Source: Rummeliibacillus pycnus_B
GTDB lineage: Bacteria; Bacillota; Bacilli; Bacillales_A; Planococcaceae
Assembly (NCBI RefSeq): GCF_050459865.1
Contig: NZ_JBCMNM010000066.1
Coordinates: 1 to 54,338, forward strand
Reading direction: 5' to 3'
Length of the DNA: 54,338 bases
In this document: in pieces, positions 33,817-41,067 of the stretch
Numbering within the stretch: the first letter of the stretch is position 1
How the letters are laid out: every line of letters begins with the position of its first letter
Translations under genes and position numbers: made by a program
The notes under the pieces: model-generated
Database searches by the model: none
Told to the model about the DNA's origin: nothing
What the model saw: the letters and a program-made list of their open reading frames with translations, nothing else

Positions 33817-34293
33817 TTATTTAATTGAAATAATTTGAACATCCATATCTCCACCAGGAGTTATGATTTTCACTTTATCCCCTACTTTATTGCCAAGCAA
33901 AGCTTTAGCAATAGGTGAATCGTTTGAAATACGACCTTCAAAAGGATCAGCTTCTGCAGAACCAACGATAGTATAAGTTTCTTCATCTTCGTCTGGAAGT
34001 TCTTTAAAAGTTACTGTACGGCCGATTGTGACGATATCAGATGCACTTGTACCTTCTTCAATGATCATTGCATTACGGATCATTGTTTGAAGCAGTGAAA
34101 TACGGCCTTCAACGAAACCTTGTTCGTCTTTAGCAGCATCGTATTCAGAGTTTTCGGAAAGGTCACCGAAACCACGTGCAATTTTAATACGTTCTACAAC
34201 TTCTTTACGTTTTGTAGTAATTAAGTATTCTAATTCTTCTTCCAATTTTTGCTTACCTGCAGCAGTCATTGGATATTGTTTTTCAGTTGACAA
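33817..34293 (-). CDS. greA: Transcription elongation factor GreA
   Basis: GreA rescues backtracked RNA polymerase by stimulating transcript cleavage. The 158-residue protein has the N-terminal coiled coil (about 1-75, with the tip DLSENSEYDAAKDEQ carrying the acidic residues) and the C-terminal FKBP-like domain ending TPGGDMDVQIISI. The start is TTG behind AAGGAGTG. A hairpin (34335-34369) separates it from udk. Confidence 0.97.
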   Translation of the reverse strand: MSTEKQYPMTAAGKQKLEEELEYLITTKRKEVVERIKIARGFGDLSENSEYDAAKDEQGFVEGRISLLQTMIRNAMIIEEGTSASDIVTIGRTVTFKELPDEDEETYTIVGSAEADPFEGRISNDSPIAKALLGNKVGDKVKIITPGGDMDVQIISIK

Positions 34294-34334
34294 TAGTGTT
34301 CACTCCTTAAGTCACTTCTTAACTTAATAAAAAT

Positions 34335-34369
34335 ACTATGTCACAACTTCATAAAGAATGCGACATAGT
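34335..34369 (-). terminator. Probable terminator of udk
   Basis: ACTATGTC (34335-34342) pairs with GACATAGT (34362-34369) around a 19-base loop. On the minus strand ATTTTTATT follows. Confidence 0.6.
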
Positions 34370-34405
34370 TTCAAAAAGTATATTTGCTAATCAATTACCA
34401 TGATA

Positions 34406-35044
34406 TTACACAATACTATCAGTTTCAAGGATTGTTTTTATTTTTGTAACCATTAAATCAATCGCTACTTCATTTTGTCCGCCTTCAGGAATAATAATAT
34501 CTGCATAACGTTTTGTTGGTTCTATGAATTGATTATGCATTGGGCGAACTACTGAAAGATATTGTTCAATAACAGAGTCCATTGAACGTCCTCGTTCATT
34601 AATATCTCTTAAAATACGTCGAATAATACGTAAATCTGCATCAGTATCGACAAATAATTTTATATCCATTAAGTCACGAAGGCCTGGATCAGCTAATACA
34701 AGAATTCCTTCAAGAATAATAACATCTTGTGGGTCAATGTGTATTGTATCGTTTGAACGTGTATGAAGCGCGTAATCATATATCGGTTTTTCAATAGATT
34801 GACGATTAAGTAAACGCTTTACATCTTCAATTAATAAATCGGTATCAAAAGCATCTGGATGATCATAGTTCGTTTCTAAACGTTTTTCAAACTCCAAATG
34901 ACTTTGGTCTTTATAATAAAAGTCTTGTTCAATTACAACTACTGAATGCTCTTTAAAAACATCGTGGATGGCATGGGTAACACTTGTTTTACCTGAACCA
35001 GAACCTCCAGCAATACCTATAACAACTGGACGTTTACTTCCCAT
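34406..35044 (-). CDS. udk: Uridine kinase
   Basis: Udk phosphorylates uridine and cytidine in pyrimidine salvage. The 212-residue protein has the P-loop GGSGSGKT (13-20), QDFYYKDQ, YDHPDAFD and the lid ERGRSMDSVIEQY. Its ATG overlaps the yrrO stop as TAATG, and its ribosome site AAGGAG lies within the yrrO 3' end, so it is coupled to the tRNA hydroxylase genes. Confidence 0.97.
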   Translation of the reverse strand: MGSKRPVVIGIAGGSGSGKTSVTHAIHDVFKEHSVVVIEQDFYYKDQSHLEFEKRLETNYDHPDAFDTDLLIEDVKRLLNRQSIEKPIYDYALHTRSNDTIHIDPQDVIILEGILVLADPGLRDLMDIKLFVDTDADLRIIRRILRDINERGRSMDSVIEQYLSVVRPMHNQFIEPTKRYADIIIPEGGQNEVAIDLMVTKIKTILETDSIV

Positions 35045-36318
35045 TATCGCATCTCCTTGCGCATCATATTATGCGGATATAGTTTTTGTTCACATTTGAA
35101 GCGAACAATTTGTAATGGGTGTCGTGCAGCATCTAGTGAAACTCCATCTTCATCCAAAACTTCGTCTATTACAACTGTAAAGTTTTCAATTTCAGGTCCA
35201 AAGAATTCCACTTCATCACCTGGTTTGAAATAGTTACGTTGTTGTAATGTAACCATCTTTGTATCTTCATCGTATTCTAAAACCATTCCAACGAAGTCAA
35301 ATTTTGTTTGCTTACCATGTTCACCAAACATTTGTTGTTCATACCCTGGTTCACCTTCAAAGAATGAAGAGGCTGTCTCACGGTTCGCACATTTATCTAA
35401 TTCTTCTAGCCACTCACGTTTAATCTTGAAGTTATCAGGATCTGCACAATAAGCATCGATTACTTTACGATAAACACTTACAACAGTTGCAATATAATGA
35501 ATCGATTTCATACGACCTTCAACTTTTAATGAATCAATTCCTAATTCAATAATTTTTGGGATTGACTCGATTAATTTCAGGTCTTTTGGACTCATCGCAA
35601 ATGCCTCATCACCTGTATCAAATAAAGGTTTTTGTTCACCGTCTTCCACAGCATATAAATCATAATCCCAGCGACATGATTGGCAACAGCCACCTCTGTT
35701 AGAGTCACGAGCTGTCATGTGATTAGATAATACACATCGACCAGAATAAGCGATACACATCGCACCATGTACGAATGATTCGATTTCAATATCCACTTTT
35801 TCTTTCATCAATTTAATCTCTTCTGCTCCTGTTTCACGTGCGAGAACAACACGATGTAGGCCTTCTTCTTTCCAATATTGGACTGCTTTCCAGTTTGAGA
35901 GAGATTGTTGTGTGCTTAAGTGTATTTCAAGCTTAGGTGCAACTTGTTTACATGTTTCTATAATTAACGGGTCAGCTACTATAATACCTGCTGCACCAGC
36001 GTTTTCGAGTGCACGTAAATAATCTTCTAGTCCATCCATATTTTCATTGTGAGCAAAAATATTGGTTGTTATATAAATTCTTGCACCGTATTTCTTTGCG
36101 AATTCTACACCTTCATGAATTTCTTCAATGGAGAAGTTTCCTGCATTGGAGCGAAGGCCGAACTCTTGTCCACCTATAAACACAGCATCAGCTCCATAGT
36201 GGACTGCAATTTTCAATTTTTCTAGGTTACCTGCTGGTGCTAAAAGCTCCGGCTTTCTAACGATGACTCTTTTACCATCGCGAATTTCACTGATATTAGC
36301 ATTTTGTATTAATGTCAC
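35044..36318 (-). CDS. yrrO: tRNA uridine 34 hydroxylation protein, U32 family (YrrO/TrhP2)
   Basis: YrrO works with YrrN to hydroxylate U34 of tRNA to ho5U, using prephenate as a pathway source. The start is GTG 36318, behind GGAAGGAGGAG; the frame runs 28 codons further without a site. The 424-residue protein shows RKPELLAPAGNLEKL and the U32 signature ESFVHGAMCIAYSGRC with CQSCRW later, so cluster-type cysteines are present. It follows yrrN after 16 bases. Confidence 0.93.
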   Translation of the reverse strand: MTLIQNANISEIRDGKRVIVRKPELLAPAGNLEKLKIAVHYGADAVFIGGQEFGLRSNAGNFSIEEIHEGVEFAKKYGARIYITTNIFAHNENMDGLEDYLRALENAGAAGIIVADPLIIETCKQVAPKLEIHLSTQQSLSNWKAVQYWKEEGLHRVVLARETGAEEIKLMKEKVDIEIESFVHGAMCIAYSGRCVLSNHMTARDSNRGGCCQSCRWDYDLYAVEDGEQKPLFDTGDEAFAMSPKDLKLIESIPKIIELGIDSLKVEGRMKSIHYIATVVSVYRKVIDAYCADPDNFKIKREWLEELDKCANRETASSFFEGEPGYEQQMFGEHGKQTKFDFVGMVLEYDEDTKMVTLQQRNYFKPGDEVEFFGPEIENFTVVIDEVLDEDGVSLDAARHPLQIVRFKCEQKLYPHNMMRKEMR

Positions 36319-36334
36319 GAAAGTCTCCTCCTTC

Positions 36335-37264
36335 CTAATAAACGGTTTCTTTAAAGAAGAAGCCAGTATCAAGTGGACGAAGCTCTGGTTGAATTTCTTC
36401 AATTTTAGCTAATAATTCTTCTTTAATATCAAAATAAGCGTCTTGTGAATCAGCATATGCATCGATTGCTTTACGATAACATTCAGTTACCGTTACAAGA
36501 TAATCTTCTGATTGTAGGACACCCTCAATTTTAAATGAGTCAATTCCTGCTTCAAATAGTTCATCTAATTCATCGATTATACACATATCATTCGGACTGT
36601 AGATATGGGTACCATTTAGATCTTCATAGATTGGGTATCTGCTATTACGTTCTTTGTCATATAAGAACATATTACGAGCATTTTTGCGATTTTCAACTTC
36701 CATTGCTTTTCCTTCATACAAAAAGTAATGGCCTAGAAGTGGGCGTTTTGATTGGAACATACAAGTCATACCATGTACTTGTACTTCAACCTCTACTTCT
36801 GCATTTTCTTTAATCTCAACGATTTCATCAATGCTAAGTTCACGTGCTAATACAGCGCGTGTCGCTCCACGTTTTCCCCAATAATTCGCTTGGAACCAGT
36901 TTGTTGCAATTGTTTCCGGATTCCAATGTAATGGAATTTCAACTCCAGCTTCACGTTTTGCTATAATCACTGCAGGATCGCCAAATACAATTGCATCTAC
37001 GTCAATTTCCGCTAATTTTTGTATATATGTTACAAGACTATCTACACGATCATTATGGTATATTGCATTCATCGCTACATATACTTTTTTCCCTGCATCA
37101 TGTATCAATGTTGTAGCTTCTGCTACTTGTTCAATATTGAATTCTCCTGCTAAACGCAAACCAAATTGTTGTTCACCTATTATAAAAGCATCTGCTCCTG
37201 CTTGGATAAGCGCTTTAACGTGTTCAACAGAATGTGGTGTCACGAGTAATTCAGGCTTTTTCAT
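36335..37264 (-). CDS. yrrN: tRNA uridine 34 hydroxylation protein, U32 family (YrrN/TrhP1)
   Basis: This is the shorter U32 partner, 309 residues, opening MKKPELLVTPHSVEHVKALI. It carries EVQVHGMTCMFQSKRPLLGH in place of the longer Cys-rich signature of YrrO, as in B. subtilis YrrN. The ATG follows AGGTGA. It sits between trmR and yrrO with gaps of 6 and 16 bases. Annotation as a peptidase or collagenase would be misleading. Confidence 0.92.
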   Translation of the reverse strand: MKKPELLVTPHSVEHVKALIQAGADAFIIGEQQFGLRLAGEFNIEQVAEATTLIHDAGKKVYVAMNAIYHNDRVDSLVTYIQKLAEIDVDAIVFGDPAVIIAKREAGVEIPLHWNPETIATNWFQANYWGKRGATRAVLARELSIDEIVEIKENAEVEVEVQVHGMTCMFQSKRPLLGHYFLYEGKAMEVENRKNARNMFLYDKERNSRYPIYEDLNGTHIYSPNDMCIIDELDELFEAGIDSFKIEGVLQSEDYLVTVTECYRKAIDAYADSQDAYFDIKEELLAKIEEIQPELRPLDTGFFFKETVY

Positions 37265-37270
37265 AATCGG

Positions 37271-37903
37271 TCACCTCTTTATACAAATCAATAAACCATC
37301 ACCAACTGGGAAGAATGTAGATTGATAATCAGGATTAGCAATAATCCATTCCCCAAATTGGTGGAGGTTTCTAATCATTGTTCTTTTTCGTTTTGGAACA
37401 TCTTTCATATCTATATCTGAAAGACCATGCATATACATATTATCGATGTATAATATACCGCCCTTTTTCACTAGCGGGCTATACTTTTCGAAAAACTTTT
37501 TATATTGTCCTTTTGCGGCATCAATAAAAACAGCATCAAAAGATGGATAGATACTTTCCACATCCACTTCTAACGCGTCTCCTTCAAGTAATACAATATG
37601 ATCTTTCACAGTTGATCTAGAAAGAAATTGCTTAGCTTGTTCGATTCGTGTTTCATCACGTTCGATTGTTACAATTTTAGATTGAGGTAATGTTTCTGCT
37701 ATTCGTATTGCTGAATAGCCAATTGCGCTACCGATTTCTAAGATCTTTGTGGGATTTTGTATACGAAGCATTTGAAGTAAGATTTCAATTGCCGGTAATT
37801 GCATTATAGGAACAAAATTTTCTTCTGCAAATTGTTCCATCTCCATAAGCAATGTAGAACGTGGTTGAATGAAGGACTTTGTATATGCATCCGAAATAGC
37901 CAT
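37271..37903 (-). CDS. trmR: tRNA 5-hydroxyuridine methyltransferase TrmR (YrrM)
   Basis: TrmR methylates ho5U34 to mo5U34 with SAM, completing the modification begun by YrrN/YrrO. The 210-residue protein is of the catechol O-methyltransferase type, with the SAM loop ILEIGSAIGYSAIRI, the metal-site segments VFIDAAKGQYKKF and LYIDNMYMHG. The ATG follows AGGAGTGAG. It starts the trmR-yrrN-yrrO-udk run. Confidence 0.93.
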   Translation of the reverse strand: MAISDAYTKSFIQPRSTLLMEMEQFAEENFVPIMQLPAIEILLQMLRIQNPTKILEIGSAIGYSAIRIAETLPQSKIVTIERDETRIEQAKQFLSRSTVKDHIVLLEGDALEVDVESIYPSFDAVFIDAAKGQYKKFFEKYSPLVKKGGILYIDNMYMHGLSDIDMKDVPKRKRTMIRNLHQFGEWIIANPDYQSTFFPVGDGLLICIKR

Positions 37904-37919
37904 ACAACTCTCACTCCTA

Positions 37920-38030
37920 AATTTCGATCAAGCTTCAGTGGCTAGACACTCCCGTCATTCCATCATTTCGTCGAAAGCTGAAATTACCTTCGATTTGGAA
38001 TCTCCAATGAGCTTCAGGTCTGGAAAAGCC
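37920..38030. repeat. Degenerate intergenic repeat-like segment
   Basis: The gap upstream of trmR is richer in GC than its surroundings and holds two AGCTTCAG segments (37931 and 38010 areas) and GGCTAGACACTCCC. It resembles repeat debris, but no close partner in the window was found. Confidence 0.35.
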
Positions 38031-38074
38031 TCATCTGCTTTTTTATAAAAAATACACTTAATCATATCATGAAA

Positions 38075-38107
38075 ATAGAAGAAAAGCGAGAGACGCTCTT
38101 CTTCTAT
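38075..38107 (-). terminator. Terminator of mltG
   Basis: The 14-base arms 38075-38088 and 38094-38107 pair with one mismatch that becomes a G-U pair in the minus-strand RNA. It begins 6 bases past the mltG stop. Confidence 0.8.
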
Positions 38108-38112
38108 GTTTG

Positions 38113-39231
38113 TTACTTAATATGTTCTTCTACTTTCTTTAAGTGCTCATTATATGTTTTTGAGAAATGGTTGTTTCCATTTTTGTCAGCTACAAAGTAT
38201 AAATAATCAGTTTCAGCAGGATTGATCGTTGCTTCTAAAGATGCTTTGCCTGCATTGGAAATTGGACCAGGTGGTAATCCAGTATTTTTATATGTGTTGT
38301 ATGGATTGTCCACTTCTAAATCTTTATATAAAACACGGGATTTATGTTCTCCAAGTGCATATAAAACGGTTGGGTCTGTTTGCAATGGCATTTTCTTGTC
38401 AAGTCGGTTAAAGAAGACACTGGCAATCGTTTCACGATCCGTTTTTGCTGTTGCCTCACGTTCTAGTAAAGAAGCAAAAGTCAAGAATTTGTGAACAGAC
38501 ATATGTTTTTGTTTCAATTGTGCAGAGTATGCAGTCACAACTTCGTCCGTTTGAGCTACCATTTGTTCAGCAATTTCTTCAAGTTTTGGATTTGGTTCAA
38601 AGAATGGATATGTTGACGGGTATAAATAACCTTCTAGTGCATAGCGAATCTTCTTATTATCAACAGCTTTCGTAACTGTATTAGGATATTTTTTCTTCAT
38701 ATCCTTAATAAACGCTTGACTTGTCACCAAATCCATAAATTGTTTTTTCGAGTAATCCGTACTTTTTGCAACACGATCTGCAATTTGTTCAAGAGTTAAC
38801 CCTTCAGGTATTGTAATCGTAAATTCAGGTTGACGATAAATTTTACCTGTTTTCAAACTTTGGATTATTTCATCAATTGTCATAGCCGGGGTCAACTTAT
38901 AGGTTCCAGCTTGAAAGGCTGATTCATTCTTAAATTTAGTGTAATATTTGAACACCTTTGCATTTTTGATAATTCCGTTATTTACCAACGTTTGTGCAAT
39001 TGAATCAATAGAAGAACCGATTGGTAATTCTACCTTTATCGCTTTATTATTATTTTTATCTACTGGTTTCAAAGCACTTGAAACATAAAAATACAAACTA
39101 ATACCTAGAATAAGTGCAAGGGCAACAATAATGCTAGATATTGTTAATACAATTTTTCGAACGATTCGCTTTTCTTCTTGTCGTTCTTTTAATTTATTTA
39201 TTTGATCTTGTTTTGATGAGTTCGTACCCAC
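38113..39231 (-). CDS. mltG: Endolytic transglycosylase MltG (YceG-like)
   Basis: MltG cuts nascent peptidoglycan strands near the membrane and may set glycan length. The 372-residue protein has a short basic cytoplasmic part, one membrane helix (about 27-51), a LysM-like region (GTYKLTPAMTIDEIIQSLKT) and the YceG domain with ASLLEREATAKTDRETIASV (catalytic Glu), FFNRL and TDPTVLYALG. The start is GTG behind GGAGGACA. In Bacillus it is YrrL, in the same gene order. Confidence 0.95.
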   Translation of the reverse strand: MGTNSSKQDQINKLKERQEEKRIVRKIVLTISSIIVALALILGISLYFYVSSALKPVDKNNNKAIKVELPIGSSIDSIAQTLVNNGIIKNAKVFKYYTKFKNESAFQAGTYKLTPAMTIDEIIQSLKTGKIYRQPEFTITIPEGLTLEQIADRVAKSTDYSKKQFMDLVTSQAFIKDMKKKYPNTVTKAVDNKKIRYALEGYLYPSTYPFFEPNPKLEEIAEQMVAQTDEVVTAYSAQLKQKHMSVHKFLTFASLLEREATAKTDRETIASVFFNRLDKKMPLQTDPTVLYALGEHKSRVLYKDLEVDNPYNTYKNTGLPPGPISNAGKASLEATINPAETDYLYFVADKNGNNHFSKTYNEHLKKVEEHIK

Positions 39232-39552
39232 AGATTGTCCTCCTTTTAGAAGAGTAAAAACTACTGCTTATTTTACCTTTATCCAGCTCCGTGCGCTAGC
39301 TTTTTAATTAGATTAAGGCTAATCGAGCATTTTAAGTAAACCAATTGAAAGCTAGAATCACTGTTCAGGCATGTAAGCAGCTATTGGGGCTACACGTGCG
39401 CGTTCTACTTTAAAAAAGTTCAAATGTTGGGGTAAGGCATCAAAATATATCCAACGCATTTGTTCCGGTGTCTGCCCCCTCCGCCTGCTACTGGGGTGTC
39501 GCAAAAAAATTTCCACTGCGGGATCTTGACTATAAGTTTCGACAGGAGAGTC

Positions 39553-39612
39553 TGGGGATTCACCTTCACTTTTCTACTGTTTTTCTCTTAATTGTGTATA
39601 CAACCCAACAAC
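39553..39612. repeat. Degenerate intergenic repeat, copy 2 of a pair
   Basis: It matches 33700-33760 through CACCTTCACTTTTCTACTG and TCTTAATTGTGT. As with copy 1, it lies just past a minus-strand terminator. Confidence 0.55.
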
Positions 39613-39632
39613 TATTATAAAACCATAAAAAT

Positions 39633-39661
39633 AAGCGGAATGCTAAGAACTCATTCCGCTT
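39633..39661 (-). terminator. Terminator of the ireB-ruvX-yrzB operon
   Basis: AAGCGGAATG (39633-39642) pairs with CATTCCGCTT (39652-39661) around a 9-base loop. On the minus strand ATTTTTATGG follows. It lies 17 bases past the last gene. Confidence 0.85.
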
Positions 39662-39677
39662 TGTCTACTGGTATTAG

Positions 39678-39971
39678 TTACTCTTCACCAAATTCAGCAT
39701 CAAGAGTGTTCAATACTTCTTCGACCATATCCCATTCTTCATTTGTTTCGATTGGAACAAGTTCTCCGCCTTCACCATCTTCAGCTGGGACAATTGCAGA
39801 TGCGAAAATTTCTACTTCCTCGCCTGCTTCTGCACCTTCTTTATAGTATAGAACATAGGATTTTCCGAAGTCTTCAGAATCGAATGTATAAAGTACCGCA
39901 TATACTTGTTCGTTTCCATTTTCATCTACTGCAATAATATGTTCGTGATCGTGATCGTGTTCATGTGCCAT
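39678..39971 (-). CDS. DUF1292 (YrzB-like) protein with His-rich N-terminus
   Basis: The 97-residue acidic protein opens with MAHEHDHDHEHIIAVDENGN, a His/Asp-rich stretch that could bind metal, then the DUF1292 core (TFDSEDFGKSYVLYY, EVEIFASAIVPAEDGE, PIETNEEWDMVEEVLNTLDA). It is the second of two tandem paralogues, 33 bases after the first. The role of DUF1292 proteins is unknown. The ATG follows GAGGTGA. The His-rich tip is the visible difference from its neighbour. Confidence 0.88.
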   Translation of the reverse strand: MAHEHDHDHEHIIAVDENGNEQVYAVLYTFDSEDFGKSYVLYYKEGAEAGEEVEIFASAIVPAEDGEGGELVPIETNEEWDMVEEVLNTLDAEFGEE

Positions 39972-40004
39972 TGTTAGGTCACCTCTTCAGTTTATTTAGG
40001 TTAT

Positions 40005-40295
40005 TTATTCTGCTTCAATATCTTCATCAAGTTCTTCAATAACTGATTCGATAAAATCCCATTCTTCTTCCGTTTCAATTGGTGATAATTCACCATCTGT
40101 ACCGTCTTCAGAAGGGACGAATGATGAAGCATAGATTTCAACTACGCCATCTTCATCTTCAGAACCAATTACAGAATAAATAACATACGATTTTCCGAAC
40201 TCTTCAGAGTCAAAAGTATGAAGTACTTCGCAAAGTTGTTCATTTCCTTCGTCATCAACGATTGTGATATGACGTTGTTCTAATTCTTCTTCCAT
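40005..40295 (-). CDS. yrzB: DUF1292 protein YrzB
   Basis: The 96-residue acidic protein carries RHITIVDDEGNEQLCEVLHT, TFDSEEFGKSYVIY and PIETEEEWDFIESVIEELDE, and is the copy closer to B. subtilis YrzB. It lies 9 bases after ruvX in the conserved ireB-ruvX-yrzB order. Its function is unknown. It is followed by a paralogue with a His-rich N-terminus, so the pair reflects a tandem duplication. Confidence 0.9.
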   Translation of the reverse strand: MEEELEQRHITIVDDEGNEQLCEVLHTFDSEEFGKSYVIYSVIGSEDEDGVVEIYASSFVPSEDGTDGELSPIETEEEWDFIESVIEELDEDIEAE

Positions 40296-40304
40296 TTTTT
40301 CACC

Positions 40305-40724
40305 TCATAATTGTTTTCGGTCCAAAAATCCTTGAAGGATCATGACCGCTGCCATTTTATCAATGACTTTTTTTCGATTTTTGCGGCGAACATCCGCTTC
40401 AATCAGTAGACGTTCTGCAGCCATCGTTGTCAATCGTTCGTCCCAAAGAGTAACTGGTAGAGAAAATGTGTCCTCTAACAGCTTTGCATAAGCTTGAGAA
40501 GCTTCCCCTCTAGGACCAATTGTATTATTCATGTTTTTCGGGAATCCTACAACGAATTCCGTCACTCCATATTGTTGGACGAGTTCACGAATACGTTCGA
40601 TACCAAACTCTTCGTTCTCCTCATCGATTTTCACAGTTTCAATACCTTGGGCAGTCCATCCAAGTGCATCACTAACTGCTACTCCAACTGTTTTGGAGCC
40701 AACATCTAAACCCATTATTCTCAT
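40305..40724 (-). CDS. ruvX: Holliday junction resolvase RuvX (YqgF family)
   Basis: This RNase H-fold nuclease family is linked to Holliday junction resolution and 16S rRNA maturation. The 139-residue protein opens MRIMGLDVGSKTVGVAVSDA (first catalytic Asp), then FPKNMNNTIGPRGEAS and WDERLTTMAAE (Asp-Glu site), as in the family. Two ATGs are adjacent; the second (40724) is 7 bases from GAGG and matches homologues, giving a TGATG overlap with ireB. Confidence 0.94.
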   Translation of the reverse strand: MRIMGLDVGSKTVGVAVSDALGWTAQGIETVKIDEENEEFGIERIRELVQQYGVTEFVVGFPKNMNNTIGPRGEASQAYAKLLEDTFSLPVTLWDERLTTMAAERLLIEADVRRKNRKKVIDKMAAVMILQGFLDRKQL

Positions 40725-40993
40725 CATTTTTCCTCGTTATTCTTCTTGATATAGAACTTTACAAGTTCATCTAAAATTTCGTCACGTTCAAGCTTACGAA
40801 TTTTATTACGAGCCTCCTGATGGCGAGGGATATAAGCAGGATCCCCGGATAATAGGTAACCAACGATTTGGTTAATCGGATTATACCCTTTTTCTTCTAG
40901 TGCTGCATGAACATGAAGCATGGTTTCTCTTACTTCTTGTTCCATTGATTCTTCTGGGAAATTAAATTTCATCGTTTGATCAAACTTACTCAT
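40724..40993 (-). CDS. ireB: IreB family regulatory phosphoprotein
   Basis: IreB-type proteins are small targets of the Ser/Thr kinase PrkC/IreK; B. subtilis YrzL is the counterpart. The start is ATG 40993 (MSKFDQTMKFNF), behind AGTGAGGTG; a GTG three codons upstream overlaps this site. The 89-residue protein shows ALEEKGYNPINQIVGYLLSG and DPAYIPRHQEARNKIRKLER, the family core. It opens the ireB-ruvX-yrzB operon downstream of alaS. Confidence 0.94.
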   Translation of the reverse strand: MSKFDQTMKFNFPEESMEQEVRETMLHVHAALEEKGYNPINQIVGYLLSGDPAYIPRHQEARNKIRKLERDEILDELVKFYIKKNNEEK

Positions 40994-41067
40994 GCTCAGC
41001 ACCTCACTTTAAAGTTGTTAAAATAATTAATCTTTTCTAAGTTAGTATACCTGAATCTGACTACCTT

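Larger units (their letters stand above)
39232..39677. other. Intergenic stretch made of repeat debris
   Basis: It holds CCAGCTCCGTGCGCTAGC near 39286, ATGTTGGGGTAAG (39424-39436, shared with 32417-32430), and copy 2 of the 33700 repeat. GC-rich patches alternate with AT-rich DNA. No gene is seen on either strand. Confidence 0.5.

Noticed and set aside
35044..37264. Collagenase or peptidase pair
   Set aside because: The U32 proteins YrrN and YrrO act in tRNA U34 hydroxylation; the gene order with trmR supports that role over a protease role.
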